64,000 nucleotides of DNA from Azorinus chamasolen (GCA_963576725.1 OY755242.1:9143132-9207131); one strand, 5' to 3'; counted from the first letter of the stretch, positions 19,965 through 33,243 are shown. Program-made: numbers and translations. Notes: generated by a model from the letters alone, not told the origin.

Positions 19965-21960
19965 AGCTCACCAGAGCACTTTGTGCTCAGGGTGAGCTTT
20001 TGTGATCACCCGTTGTCCGTCGGCGTGCGTCGTCCGTCGTCCGTCGTTCGTTGTCCGTCGTCAACAATTTGAACCTTTAAAAATCTTCTCCTCTGAATCT
20101 ACAGGGTTCTCATCTTTCATCTTTGGCACATAGTATCATCTTTAGGTCCTCTACAAAAGTTATATAAATTATGCCCCTGGGGTCAAAATTGGCCCCGCCC
20201 CAGGGGTGCCTAATTTTCAATAGAAACATATAGTAAAACTTTGAAAATCTTCTCCTCTTAAACCAGAAGGTTCTAAGCTTTCATATTTGGCACATAGCAT
20301 CATGTTCAGGTCCTCTACAAAAGTTATATAAATTATGGCCCTGGGGTCAAAATTGGCCCCGCCCCAGGGTTGGGCAGTTTTCAATAGAAACAAATAGTGA
20401 AATCTTTGAAAATCTTCTTCTCTGAAACTGCAAGTGTCTCAGCTTCCATATTTGGCACAGAGCATCATGTTCAGGTTCTCTACAAAAGTTATATAAATTA
20501 TGACCCTTGGGTCAAAATTGGCCCCGCCCCAGGGGTGGGCAGTTTTCAATAGAAACAAATAGTGAAATCTTTGAAAATCTTCTTCTCTGAAACTGGATGG
20601 CTCTTTAGCTTTCATATTTGGCACAAAGCATTATGTTCAGGTCCTCTACAAAAGTTATATAAATTATAGCCCCAGGGTCAAAATTGGCCCCGCCCCAGGG
20701 GTGGGCAGTTTTAAATAGAAACAAGTAGTGAAATCTTTGAAAATCTTCTTCTCTGAAACTGGATGGCTCTCAGCTTTCATATTTGGCACAGAGCATCATG
20801 TTCAGGTCGTCTACAAAAGTTATATAAATTATGGCCCTGGGGTCAAAATTGGTCCGCCCCAGGGGTGGGCAGTTTTCAATAGAAACAAATAGTGAAATCT
20901 TTGAAAATTTTCTTCTCTGAAACTGGAAGGCTCTCAGCTTTCATATTTTACACATAGCATCATGTTCCGGTCCTCTACAAAATTTATATAAATTATGGCC
21001 CCAGGGTCAAAATTGGCCCCGCCCCAGGGGTGGGCAGTTTTCAATAGAAACAAATATATAGTGATATCTTTGAAAATCTTCTTCTCTGAAACTGGAAGGC
21101 TCTCAGCTTTACTTTTTGGCACATAGCATCATGTTCAGGTCCTCTACAAAAGTTGTATAAATTATGGCCTTGGGGTCAAAATTGGCCCCGCCCCAGGGGT
21201 GGGCAGTTTTAAATAGAAACATATAGTGAAGTCTTTGAAAATCTTCTTCTCTGAAACTGGATGGCTCTCAGCTTTCATATTTGGCACAGAACATCATGTT
21301 CAGGTCGTCTACAAAAGTTATATAAATTATGGCCTTGGGGTCAAAATTGGCCCCTCCCCAGGGGTGGGCAGTTTTCAATAGAAACAAATACATGTAGTGA
21401 AAACTTTGAAAACATTCTTCTCTGAAACTTGAAGGTTCTCAGCTTTCATATTTGGCACATAGCATCATGTTCAGGTCCTCTACAAAATTTGTATAAATTA
21501 TGGCCACAGAGTCAAAATTGGTCCCGCCCCAGGGGTTGGCAGTTTTCAATAGAAACAAATAGTGAAATCATTGAATATCTTCTTCTCTGAAACTGGGAGG
21601 TTCTCAGCTTTCATATTTGGCACATAGCATCATGTTCCGGTCTTCTAGAATTTTTTTATAAATTATGGCCCTGGAGTAAAGATTGGCCCGCCCCAGGGGT
21701 AGCCAGTTTTCAATAGAAACATATAGTGAAAACTTTGAAAATCTACTCGTCTGAAACTGGAAGGTTCTCAGCTTTCATATTTGGCACATAGCATCATGTT
21801 CAGGTCCTCTACAAAAGTTATATAAATTGTGCCTCTTGGGTCAAAATTAGCCCTGCCCCAGGGCAGGCTAGTTTTCTATAGAAACATATAGTGAAAACTT
21901 TGAAAATGTTCTCCTCTGATTGTCTGGTGAGCGCTTCAGGGCCATTCTGGCCCTCTTGTT
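19965..21960 (+). mobile_element. Family A element, full length
   Basis: Head AGCTCACCAGAGCACTTTGTGC, a GTC tract, about eleven 155-160-bp monomers, and tail CTGGTGAGCGC with hairpin and CTCTTGTT. Preceded by a run of five T's. Confidence 0.85.
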
Positions 21961-22290
21961 ATCACCTGCCAAAGGCAGAGAGATATTTTTTTGGGTTTGT
22001 CCGTCCTTCCAGCCATCCTGCTTTCCATCCTTCCGTCCGTCCGGTTTCCGTCTGATGTCATATCTCTGTAACGGATTGACAGCATTCAATGTAACTCAAC
22101 ATGAATATTTGTTATCACTGGGGCATCATTCCCATGTACTACTTTTCCAGATCACTTGTAGCATTTAGGAGATATTGCCCTTTGATATGCAAAAAACACA
22201 TATTTTTCCGTCTGATGCCAGATCTCTGCAACGGACTGTCAGGGCTATTCCAGGAAAATATCCCTAGGGGGGTAGAAACGACAGTCTAAA
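21961..22290 (+). mobile_element. Family E element (partial)
   Basis: Starts 'atcacctgccaaaggcagag' (weak hairpin), then a GTCC-type tract and one or two units with 'catatctctgtaacgg', 'acatgaatatttgttatcac' and 'ttaggagatattgccc'. Its end is unclear. The next 340 bases are AT-rich with no feature seen. Confidence 0.55.
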
Positions 22291-22632
22291 AAAGGGGTAC
22301 CACCAATAGAATTTTAATTAAGTTTTACCCCACCACCAAGAGAATAAAAATTCACAATATACCCCCATCACCAAAACAAATAAATAAAATACTATATTTA
22401 TATTATAATAAAGAGATAAACAACTAAAACACTTGTAAACATGTAATAAAAGACTTGTAAACATGTAATAAATGCATTTAGAGAATCATAAAGATTTTAC
22501 AGAAACTGATTCTCTGTTAAATGTTTACAAATTTGTAACAATGGTTTATATTTCAACATTTAACTTTACGTTATTTTTGCATGTCATATGAATTATAATC
22601 TATATTTTTTTACATTTATGCAATTACTTTTT

Positions 22633-23631
22633 ATGCCCCCAACGGTGGGCATATAGTAATCGCATTGTCTGTCCTTCCTTCCGTCCGTCCGTCTGTCCAT
22701 CCGTCCGTCTGTCCTTCCATCCGTCCCCAATTCGTGTCCGGTCTGTAACTTCTTCATCTGTCAATGGATTTCAATATAACTTGCCACAAATGTTCATCAG
22801 ACAGAGACGATGTGTCGCATGCAACTCCCTGGTCCATGGGTCAAAGGTCAAGGTCACAGGGTACAATTACTTTGTCACAAATTTTGTGTTTCCGGTCTGT
22901 AACTTCTTTATCTATCAATGGATTTCAATATAACTTGGCACAAATGTTCAACACACAAAGACGATGTGTCGGGTTTAACTCCCAGGTCCAAGGGTCAAAG
23001 GTCAAGGTCACAGGGTAAAATAACTTTGTAACAAATTCCGTGTCCGGTCTGTAACTTCTTTATCTATCAATGGATTTGAATATAACTTGGCACACATGTT
23101 CACCACACAAAGACGATGTGTCGCTTTCAACTCCTAGGTGCATGGGTCAAAGGTCAAGGTCACAGGGTACAATTACTTTATCACAAATTTAGTGTCTGGT
23201 TTGTTACTTCTTTATATATCAATGGATTTCAATATGATTGGCACAAATGTTCACCAGACAAAGATGATGTGTCGCTTTCAACTCCCTGGGCCATGGGTCA
23301 AAGGTCAAGGTCACAGGGTACAATTACTTTGTCACAAATTTCGTGTCCGGTCTGTAACTTCTTTATCTATCAATGGGTTTCAATATAACTTGGCACAGAT
23401 GTTCACCAGACAAAGACGATGTGTCGCGTTTAGCTCTCTGGTCCATATGTCAAAGGTCAAGGACACAGGGTACAATTATTTGTTTATCTGTGAATAGATT
23501 TCAAAGTAACTTGGCACAAATGTTCACCACACAAAGACGATGTGTTAACTCCCTGGTCCATGGGTCAAAGATCAAGGTCACAGGGTACAAATTTTGGGGG
23601 CATTTGTCACGTGACTGTGACATCTCTTGTT
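22633..23631 (+). mobile_element. Family D element, full length
   Basis: Head hairpin TGCCCCCAACGGTGGGCA, a GTCC/GTCT tract, about six 150-bp monomers ('gtgtccggtctgtaacttc', 'caccacacaaagacgatgtg', 'gggtcaaaggtcaaggtcac') and tail 'tttgggggcatttgtcacg...catctcttgtt'. Confidence 0.8.
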
Positions 23632-24565
23632 GTCAAGCTGACTTGCAAACCCAAATGACAGCCCAGTGTATTGCCACACTTGTGCATTAGTCTGACAGTC
23701 TTTCATTTTGTCCTGTTGACATCATACATGCTTCCGTGCTTCTGTTTTTGCAAGTAGTTTTCTCTTCGCCGACCTCAAATTCACTACCTGTACCTGTGCT
23801 ACTGCTAGGACTCTGTGTTTTATAAGTACAAATGTTGCTGTAAAACAGCAAAGGAGAAGCTCCGCGCAAAAAAGGACATGTGCAAATGAAATGGTAATAG
23901 CAATCTTCCAAAACTGTAAGTTGGTGTTTGCCACAAAGATTGAATAGCAGTAGTGTACTATTGAATTGCAAACCCAGCAGTCTTTTTTATCGTTACGTAT
24001 ACTCTACTTACTGCAATATTTGTAAGAAGACTTTGGGAGCGAACCTTATTGGACATATTTCCTTAAATTGTGGGGAATGCACCGAGTTGGAGAAGAAATG
24101 AACAAGGTTTATTATGAAAAAAACTTTACTTTACAAATGATAGCCATATTTGTACAAGCAGAGTAGAAACTGTGTTCCATGGGTAACCTTTTAAATACAT
24201 TGTCAACAGCAAAACGCAGGTAAGTTAGTTTATGCATTTCCTCCATAAATGGAGATCACTTACATATATACAACGTAAAAGTGTAAATCTAATATGAACA
24301 TTGCATTTAAACAAAATATTACTGTTCAGTATCACCTCATGACATGTGTACAAAATGGTACACAATAAATACTTACAATGACCATACCCTTTCAATTTAC
24401 GAGACAATCCAATCAATATAACCTGTATCATTTAACTATTTTCCTGCTGAACTCGACTTCACTAGTATTTGCAAACATTTTAGAATAGGATCAGAAAGTC
24501 ACGTAACGAGACATCTGATCTACTCGTATTTCAAAACTGTCTGACACTCCTCTTTAGGTATTTTT
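23632..24565. other. Unique-looking stretch, no supported gene
   Basis: A minus-strand open frame at 23687-23971 has a 'LEDCYYHFICTCPF' segment that recalls the Cys/His tail of some LINE reverse transcriptases, but nothing else around it supports that, so I do not call a gene. Confidence 0.4.
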
Positions 24566-26701
24566 ATGCCCCCAAAGCTAGGCTTTGGCAGCATATAGTA
24601 ATCGCACAGTGCGTGGGTGTGAGGGTGGGTGGGTGTGTGTACCTTTTGTCTGGAGTATATTTCCTTTGTCACATCAGCTACGGATACCAAATTTGGTGTG
24701 TGAGTTCATCTTGGGATGGCGGAGTGTCGCGTACCATTTTCATGTCACTGTGACCTTGACCTTTGACCTTGATTTTACAAAAAGCTTGTCAGGAGCATAT
24801 CTCCTATACTTTACCAGCTACGGTTTCCAAATTTGGTGTGTGAGTTCATCTTGTGATGGCGGAGTGTCGCGTACCATTTTCGGGTCACTATGACCTTGAC
24901 CTTGACCTTTGACCTCGATTTTAAAAAAAGCTTATACCTTACCAGCTACAAAAAGCTTGTCTGGAGTATATCTCCTATACCTTACCAGCTAAGGATTCCA
25001 AATTTGGTGTGTGAGTTCATCTTGGGATGGAGGAGTGTCACATACCATTTTCAGTTCACTGTGACCTTGACCTTGACCGTTGACCGATTTTACAAAAAGC
25101 TTGTCCAGAGCATATCTCCTATAACTTACCAGATACGGATTCCAAATTTGGTGTGTGAGATCACCTTGAGATGGTGGAGTGTCGCGTACCATTTTCAGGT
25201 CACTGTGACCTTGACCTTGACCTTTGACCTTGATGTTACACAAAGCTTGTCCGGAGCATATCTCCTATACCTTATCAGCTACAGATTCAAAATTTGGTAT
25301 ATGAGTTCATCTTGGGATGGAGGAGTGTCGCGTACCATTTTCATGTCACTGTGACTTTGACCTTTGACCTCGATTTTACAAAAAGTTGTCTTGAGAATAT
25401 CTCCTATACCTTACCAGCTATGGATTCCAAATTTGGTGTGTGAGTTTATCTTGGGATGGTGGAGTGTCGCGTAACATTTTCAGGTCACTGTGTCCTTGAG
25501 CTTTGACCTCGATTTTACACAAAGCTGGTCCGGAACATATCTCCTATACCTTACCAACTACGGATTCCAAATTTGGTTTGTGAGTTCATATTGGGATGGC
25601 GGAGAGTCTTGTACCATTTTCAGATCACTGACCTTGACCTTGACCTTTGACCTCAATTTTACAGTCCAGAGCATATCTCCTATACCTTACCAGATTCAAA
25701 AAGCTTGTCCAGAGCATATCTCCTATACCTTACCAGCTACGGATTCCAAATTTGGTGTGTGAGTTCATCTTGGGATGGAGGAGTGTCGCGTACCATTTTC
25801 AGGTCAATGCGCCCTTGACCTTGATTTTACTAAAAGCTTGTCCGGAGCGTATCTCCTATACCTTATCAGTTACGGATTCCAAATTTGTAATTTGTTTGTA
25901 AGTATTGGACAGGTATGCTTAGGCAAACAGTGTAGACCCAAATCAAACTACAGGGTCTACACTGTTTGCTACTACATTAGCACGAATCAGACATTATAAA
26001 GAGCTCTAAATACTATTCGTACATGGGTAGGCCATGCTGTTCAAATACTTGCAGTGTCAGAACTTTCAGATGAATAACAGCATTATAACAATATAGACCC
26101 ATATCAGACAGCTCCTGTAGGAGCTACCAGGTCTTCATTGCTTGCTTACAACACTACCTAAATCAGATGCTATACATGCTTATGCAAAGAATGTAGATCC
26201 ATATTAGGTAACTTCTGTTGCAGTTGTCTAAGAGCCAGTGTTACATGAAACTTTGACCATGCGTTTAGAATTGACTGAGGGTATGTTTTTAACGTTAAGG
26301 ATCAACATAGAGTCTTTCTTAAACGTTAAGAATCAACTTAACAGTAACAATCAACACAGCATGTTATTTTAACATTGAAATTTGACCCTGTGTCTTTTTT
26401 TTAAAACATTGAGAATTTACCCAGGATCTGTTTTAAATGTTGACAATCAACCCAGGGTCCTTTTTAACGTTGAGAATGACCTAGGGTCCTTTTTAACTAA
26501 GTTTCGACCCTTCGCTCTTTTCTTAGCTATCATAATCGTCAAAGGTTCTGTTTCTAATGTTAAGAACTGACTCCTGTGTCATTTTTAACAGCATCAAAAT
26601 TTCATGTTACACCTGCATTACATTGTAATGTTTTTCCGCCAAAATGCATTTCGGTGTCATACACTTTGGGGGCATTTGTCACCCATGACGACTCTCTTGT
26701 T
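24566..26701 (+). mobile_element. Family F element (copy F1)
   Basis: Head 'atgcccccaaagctaggc' with hairpin CCAAAGC/GCTTTGG, a GT-rich tract, then monomers of about 150 bases ('ctcctataccttaccagc', 'ccaaatttggtgtgtgagtt', 'ggtcactgtgaccttgacc'). A second tail block repeats 'aacgttgagaatgacc' units, then 'tttgggggcatttgtcacc...ctctcttgtt'. A short palindrome (25920-25971, 'cagtgtagaccc'/'gggtctacactg') sits inside it. Confidence 0.8.
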
Positions 26702-27729
26702 CCATTTTAAACTGCATTATTCGAAGTTTACCATTTGCAGAAAACAACTTCAAAGTAGACGACATTTACGGCGGAATAAGGGTTAAGAAAACCAGAGTTA
26801 CAATGCTCATGTAGGCATCATTAACCAAATGACAACAGACCCCCGAGTATAATCTCAAACGAAACAAAAAGAGAAGTAATATGGATATCCATGATTTCCC
26901 GAATTAAATGACATGTAGTTAATATTATTGATACCCAGATATACACAGACACATAATTAGGCATATAATAATTGAAGCAACATAGACTTACAGGGGATGA
27001 AATACCACGCACCCATGTATATTCTCCTACGCATCGAAAAAAAGGAGTAATAATATAGGTACGATTATCAAAGGGTTGAAAACGAGTTAAATGCATAAAA
27101 CTCTTTGAATAAATCTACCGAAAATGAGCTTTAACTAGAGAAAAGGAATTTTTTTAGAATTTTGTAGTTTGAATCCATTGTGAAAATGGTTTCACAAAGT
27201 AATTTTTACAGGGTCGTCAAAAGTCGTCAATGTGAGGAAATGAGTTAAACAGACACTCAAAATAAGATAGAAAGGTGTCAGCTTAATGCAGCACAAGTGT
27301 CGTGCATGAAGCTCTTTCGGGAGCCTCATGCATCACACATGTCCCACCCTTAGCAGTAATCTATAATTTGAGACTTCAATGTTTCTTCATTAATTGACTG
27401 CCTAATACAGAGTTGGCTGTAAAAAGAAAGACGAGCACACTGATTGACATTCACAAAAAGTTTTGATCAAGATCAGACGACAATGGTTAGGTCATTTACT
27501 TTTCATGAAGAATGAAGGTTTCAAAAATAGTTCATGCAGATACAACAAGTAGCATATCGTTAGCTCGTTGTTTTAAATGCTTATAAAGTGAATACGTTGG
27601 TAATGTTGCACCTTTTGAAGATTGTTGAGGAAACCTCTATCACAGATTGTAATGCAGGTGGATTTACATAAGTAAACAAATTTACATCTGTTTTTAAAAG
27701 ATGTCTAAAAACGCATTTTTTCAACATAT
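26702..27729. other. Unique-looking stretch with one small palindromic element
   Basis: Around 27105-27260 is a copy of the L-type element ('gaataaatctaccgaaaatg', 'gaatccattgtg...aatggtttcac'). The rest shows no coding region I can support. Confidence 0.45.
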
Positions 27730-28480
27730 TTTACTAGGATGGCAGATATTAGTCGAGTAATTACCTGTCAGTTATTTAGTTGGGCACTGTTTGAGGGCAC
27801 TTTGTGTGTCACATTGTGCCGTGTGGTGGATCTTGATGGTAGGGATAGCCCAATCTCTTTTGAAACCATTCGGATTGCGTCTCGGGACAGCATTGTGTGT
27901 CTCACTCAGTGTCAGTTGATGTAAAAAAAACGCTTGTCTTTGGCATATTTCACTAGGACATTACTAGGGAAATCAATGGGTGTAGCTGATGATTATTAAT
28001 CGCGATGACTGTTGCCTTGGCCACGGAGTGGTGGATCTTGACGGTAGGGATAGCCCAATCTCTTTTGAAACCACTCGGATTGCGGCTCGGGCCAGCATTG
28101 TGTGTCTCATTCTGTATCAGTTGATGTCTGGAAAACTGGTTTCTTTGGCATATTTTACTAAGGAATTATTAGGGAAATTAAGAGAACGTAGCTAATAATT
28201 GTCAATCATGATGACTGTTGCCTTGGCCACGGGACATTTTCGAATCCCTCCCATATCGAGCATTTTGTTACTTGCAAATTATTGGTCAGGGAATATCCTG
28301 TCAGTTGTTTGGATGGGCACTGTTCGTAGGCACTTGATGTTTTTGTCGCTTTGTGCTGGCTGGTGGATCTTGATGGTAGGGATAGCCCAATCTCTTTGAA
28401 ACCACCTGCGTCGCGGCTTGGCACGGCATTGTTTGTCTCGTTCAGTGTCGGTTAGATTGATATTACGATACTCCTTTGCC
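27730..28480 (+). repeat. Three diverged tandem copies of a ~230-280-bp unit
   Basis: The phrase 'agggatagcccaatctct' recurs near 27840, 28045 and 28378, each preceded by 'gtggatcttgatggt' or a close variant. The open frames it creates look like translated repeat. Confidence 0.65.
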
Positions 28481-28899
28481 AATTTTGCACACGGGGTGTA
28501 TATATTGGTGATTTGTTTGTAATTGCATTGTGTTTGTTTATATGCATTAGCTACAAAATTGACCTATTCTGTTAACCAATTGTCCTACATGTGTAAGGCA
28601 ATATCTTACTTATAGTGTTGTATGTCATACATAAACCCGATCCAGATGTTTCTCGGTCGTAACTGTATGATGTACTGACACTGTACATATAATACTTCAT
28701 TTGAGTTTGGTAACATAAGTGGGCGGACACAATATACCGGTAGTCACGGTGTGCGTCTGTTTCCCTTGAATTGCGGACATAAAATGTACAGAAAAGGATG
28801 ATTTTGTTTTTATCTATTGTTCTTAAATTAATTCAATTTTTTGGTAGTTTTATTGATATCTCTATCTTAAATTTCATTTGTTTTAAATATTCTGTATGC

Positions 28900-29010
28900 A
28901 TAATATATACTCAATTCTGTACATGCAATTTAATCATGTGAAGCGCTTTTGAACGCACACATCCTGTGTGAAAAGAGCGCTATATAAATGTGGTATAATA
29001 ATAATAATAA
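28900..29010 (+). repeat. Probable SINE/LINE 3' tail
   Basis: 'aagagcgctatataaatgtg' followed by (ATA)n matches the 3' tails I know from invertebrate short interspersed elements. No RNA-polymerase-III promoter was recognised upstream. From 29011 to 29880 I see nothing further. Confidence 0.4.
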
Positions 29011-29882
29011 TAAAGGGAATTGAAAATATTTTCCTGTATGGCTTATCTGATTTGGGGTTGCTTTGTTTGCAGATGCATGAAAGTGTATGGACTTTCAAAA
29101 AGAATTAATAGTGGTGACAAAAGGTAATTAATTTGAAGGAAAATGATTTAAGTATAGCCAGAATGAAACCCCTGTTACAACATGTTGCAAGTTTATAAGA
29201 ATCAAATGCCGGTTGGATATGGATATTACGCCAGAGGTTACCAATCGGAGGAGCAGACTCCCTTCTTCCAGGCAAAAAATCGAAATTTAGAAGATAGTCT
29301 AAGAAGTCTCCCCACCAGTCTTTCAATTGTGTACACATTAAAAGCTGTTTTAATTTTCCTTATAAAGAGTATCAATGCAGTGGTGAAATACCATTTTAGT
29401 TATACAAGCAGCCGATAAGTCTTAAATATTTATGGCCTTGTGTTTACCTCTTGTAAATAGTTGAGATCGAAATGAGGTGTGATTTACTTCTCATCTTACA
29501 AAATATATATTATTTTTTATATTAAACACCATTTTAGAAAGAAATAGAATAAATATATACTTTAAGAGTTTAAGCTGGCAATTTAATCGGTGACTGAGTA
29601 ATTACTTCCTCCTTTGTAATCCTCAAAATATGTAACAGGATTATTACTTAAAAATGTCGTCTGCTGTCAGAGAACCAGGGGGGGGGCGGGACTGATAATG
29701 ATTTTAAGGCTTATTGTATAATATTATTTTGAAGCGGTCATATAGTTCGATTTCCCTGTGTAAGCCTTAAAAGCTTTTAAATAGGTTAACTTAAAATTTA
29801 TTCTTATTTGAGTTTACCTGTGTGAGCCTTAGATTATTCTAAAACTGGTTAAAAGAAGTGCGCAAGAACCGCTGTTCTCTAT

Positions 29883-30118
29883 ACTACTAACCCTTTTCTC
29901 CAAAAATACGCCTTTCTATGCCTTTGCAAACAGAGTAGATCCAGATCAGAATGCTCCTAGGAGCCGTCTGATGAGGGCCTGCTCTGTTTGCTTATGATAT
30001 AATATAGATATGATTCTACAGTTTCTACTGTGTCCATTATGCTGTTATAACAATTATTCAAATTAATATTCATGGTGTTATTATTTCTTACCTAAATATA
30101 CATGGAGGAAAGGGTTAA
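29883..30118 (+). repeat. Small palindromic element (family M), complete copy
   Basis: Begins 'taacccttttctcc' and ends 'gaggaaagggttaaa'. The centre is a near-perfect palindrome from 'gcaaacagagtagatcc' to 'ggcctgctctgtttgc'. Too short to encode a protein; MITE-like. Confidence 0.65.
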
Positions 30119-30202
30119 ACAATGGACCAATATTCTTACATAAACAATACAGCACATGTCCTATATCTCAGGTGAGCGATACAGAGCTATCATGACCTTT
30201 TT

Positions 30203-31372
30203 AGGTCACCTGAGCCAAAGGTTCAGGATGAGCTATTGTGACCGCTATTTGTCCGTCGTCCGGCGTCCGTCCGGCGTCCGGCGTCCGTCCACATTTTCAA
30301 ACGACATCTCCTCTGAAACTGCTGACCCGATTTTAACCAAATTTTGTCAGAAGCATCAGTAGCTAGGGGGAACGAAACGTTGTTCACATTATGACCCCCG
30401 GGCCAAAAATGGCCCCGCCCCAGGGCTTATCAGTTTTTCATAGGAAATCTTTAAAAATCTTCTTCTCTGAAACTGTAAGGCCTAGATCTTTGATATTTGG
30501 CTTGTAGCATGATCTAATGGTCCTCTACAAAGATTGTTCAAATTATGACCCCCGGGCCAAAAATGGCCCCGCCCAAGGGCTTATCAGTTTTTCATAGGAA
30601 AATCTTTAAAAATCTTCTTCTCTGAAACTGTAAGGCCTAGACCTTTGATATTTGGCATGTAGCATGATCTTATGGTCCTCTACAAAGATTGTTCAAATTA
30701 TGACCCCCGGGCCAAAAATGGCCCCGCCCAAGGACTTATCAGTTTTTCATAGGAAAATCTTTAACATTCTTCTTCTCTGAAACTGTAAGGCCTAGATCTT
30801 TGATATTTGGCATGTAGCATGATCTAATGGTCCTCTACAAAGATTGTTCAAATTATGACCCCAGGCCAAAAATGGCCCCGCCCCAGGGCTTATCAGTTTT
30901 TCATAGAAAAATCTTTAACATTCTTCTTCTCTGAAACTGTAAGGCCTAGACCTTTGATATTTGGCATGTAGCATGATCTAATGGTCCTCTACAAAGATTG
31001 TTCAAATTATTGCCCACGGGCCAAAAATGGCCCCGCCCAAGGGCTTATCAGTTTTTCATAGGAAAATCTTTAAAAATCTTCTTCTCTGAAACTGTAAGGC
31101 CTAGACCTTTGATATTTGGCATGTAGCATGATCTAATGGTCCTCTACAAAGATTGTTCAACTTACGACCATGACCTCTGGGCGAAACTTGGCCCTGGCTT
31201 ATCAGTTTTTCATGGGAAAAATATATTATTTTTACCTGAAGCCATAAGGCTTTGACCTTTAATTAATGAAATACTGCTTTGCCTTGTGGTTCTCTACAAA
31301 GGTTGTACAAATGATGGCCCCGCCCCTGGGGTATCTCAGGTGAGCACTTCAGGGCCTCATGGCCCTCTTGTT
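30203..31372 (+). mobile_element. Family G element (copy G1)
   Basis: Head 'aggtcacctgagccaaagg', a GTCC/GGCGTCC tract, five to six ~160-bp monomers related to family A ('ctgtaaggcctagacctttg', 'ttcaaattatgacccc', 'ggcttatcagtttttcat') and tail 'caggtgagcacttcagggcc' with hairpin and CTCTTGTT. Confidence 0.8.
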
Positions 31373-31389
31373 CTTTAATTCAACTTCAG

Positions 31390-31799
31390 TCAGGAGGCAA
31401 ACAAGACAAGAAAACCACGCCCAGTTGAAGTGCCTATCCCACAGATACCAGAAGAAATACCAGACATTTCAGCATTAAGCTTTGAACAGTCTATTCCATC
31501 ACAACAAAAGAGCCAGTCTAGACAAGGTCTTCATGCGCAACCAACCTCTTCAGTACAAACACAAAACAACAAAACAGAACAAGCTGCTACTGATAATGTT
31601 GACATTGGAGTGAGAAGGACATTAGACGGGTCCAGCGATAGTATGAACCCCAGTTCTGTCTTATTTGATGAATTCATAGAGAAGAGGAAGAGTGAAAAGT
31701 TTGAAGGCAGAGTTCTTGAATTAGATATAAAGTGGTTTGAAGATAATATTAGACGCTCAGAGAAAATTGATGAAGGAGGGTATGGGCAGGTGTATCTTA
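31390..31799 (+). CDS. Kinase gene, exon b (linker and glycine loop)
   Basis: Bounded by TTCAACTTCAG and GTAAGTATT. 410 bases: one base, 136 codons, one base. The first part is Pro/Gln/Ser-rich and probably disordered. The end ('LDIKWFEDNIRRSEKIDEGG', then YGQVYL) enters a protein kinase domain, with the ATP-binding glycine loop E-G-G-Y-G-Q-V. It precedes exon c in phase. The kinase family is not identified; a receptor-associated or Pelle-like kinase would fit a low-complexity linker before the domain, but this is only a guess. Confidence 0.75.
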
Positions 31800-31844
31800 G
31801 TAAGTATTCCAGTTATTGGCATTTCGGTTTTAAACCCTTTCCCT

Positions 31845-31945
31845 CATATAAACGTTGTTTCACGCATTTGCAAACAGAGAAGACCCAGATCAGACGACTC
31901 CTATAGGAACTGTGTGATCAGGGTTTGCTCTGTTTGCAAATGGAA
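31845..31945. repeat. Family M palindrome copy
   Basis: 'gcaaacagagaagacccag' to 'cagggtttgctctgtttgc' around 'gactcctatagga'. It lies just after the exon b donor. Confidence 0.6.
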
Positions 31946-31964
31946 TTTGATAGTTACTGTTACT

Positions 31965-32285
31965 TTAGTCCCAGAGACATATACAGTCAAACCTGTCCCA
32001 GAGACATATACAGTCAAACCTGTCCCAGAGACATATAGTCAAACCTGTCCCAGAGACATATACAGTCAAACCTGTCCCAGAGACATACAGTCAAACCTGT
32101 CCTCTAGAGACATATACAGTCAAACCTGTCCTAGAGACATATACAGTCAAACCTGTCCTAGAGACATATACAGTCAAACCTGTCCCAGAGACATATACAG
32201 TCAAACCTGCCCCAGAGACATATACAGTCAAACCTGTCCCAGAGACATACACAGTCAAACCTGTCCTAGAGACATACTGTTTTTA
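31965..32285 (+). repeat. 27-bp minisatellite
   Basis: About twelve copies of a unit reading 'gagacatatacagtcaaacc' plus 'tgtccca'. The translated repeat gives the open frame seen there. It lies in the kinase intron downstream of exon b. From 32286 to 32899 I see only degraded repeat traces. Confidence 0.85.
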
Positions 32286-32899
32286 GCGACATCCTGTTGG
32301 ATGCAACAGCATTTCTCTCCTCCAGATGTATTTCCCTCTATATATCACCTGTATTTAATGACACACTGGCAAATGCGACATCAGACACTCAATTTGTTCT
32401 CCCAAGTCGGCAAATGACACTGTTTTTAGAGACATTGAGTCCATGACTCTTGAGCAGAAGTCAGAGCAGTTACATGATCTATCACTGTATCATTGTGTTT
32501 GCACTTCCTAATTGCCCTCATAAACATGTCAAAGGATTAGGTCAGGGATTAACTGGTCCAGTTGGTCCAGTTGAGGAGGGGGGAGCATATAGTCGCCGCT
32601 TTGTCGGTGTGTCCATTTGTCTGTGGGACTGAACAGAGACTGGGGGCCTTTTTAGTGGTTATCAGGTATACTAGGGGCTATTTTAGAGCAAGGGGCCATG
32701 GCTACCTGTTGTTGTCTTAAAGGTGTCAGGGGTATTAAAAAATACATTACAGAAATGGCCGCTAAAAAACTTTACAAAGTTTGGGTGTTATGGACATCCG
32801 AGGGCAAAATGGCCCCATTTATGTTGCCTTTCTGATGGGATGGGGCCATATTGGACAAATGGCCCTTTGGTATAGCCCCTTACTCGAAGACCACCAGTC

Positions 32900-33243
32900 T
32901 CTTTAAAGTGGTCTGTCAGTCCATCCGTTTGTCCGTCCGTCTGTTCTTCCGAACTTTGTCGGGAGCATACCACAAAAACTGTAATAGAAATCAAAATGAA
33001 ACTTGATCTCGATGAGGAGAAGTGCAGTGCACAAGAGCCATCACTTTCTTTTGCATAATTCAGGAGTTATTGCCCTTTGTTTTTTTTCATACTTAAGATT
33101 TGTCCGGAGCATAACACAAAAACTATAATAGGTATCAACATGAAACTTCATAGGTAGATTGATCTTGATGAGGAGAAGTGTAATGCACAAGAATCATCAC
33201 TCTCTTTTGCATAATTTAGGAATTATTGCCCTTTGTTATTTTT
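32900..33243 (+). mobile_element. Family J element, left part
   Basis: A GTCC-type tract then two ~165-bp units ('tcgatgaggagaagtg', 'aggagttattgccctttg'). It is interrupted by family A at 33244 and resumes at 35101. The left boundary is uncertain. Confidence 0.6.

Larger units (their letters stand above)
19576..31389 (+). other. Kinase gene intron a-b, repeat-filled
   Basis: Holds parts of elements D, A, E, D, F and G plus short unique stretches. No other coding exon with good splice sites was found. Exon phases on both sides agree without one. Confidence 0.5.

Noticed and set aside
23687..23971. Possible LINE reverse-transcriptase tail on the minus strand
   Set aside because: Only a short Cys/His-like segment suggests it; no reverse transcriptase or endonuclease motif lies upstream.
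22764..25762. Plus-strand open frames with 'MCRFQLPGPWVKGQGHRVQL' or 'YLLYLTSYGFQIW'
   Set aside because: Translated monomers of families D and F; they repeat with the monomer and have no start context.
29105..29418. Overlapping open frames on both strands near 29.1-29.4 kb
   Set aside because: No recognisable domain, no splice support and AT-rich composition; either frame could be chance.
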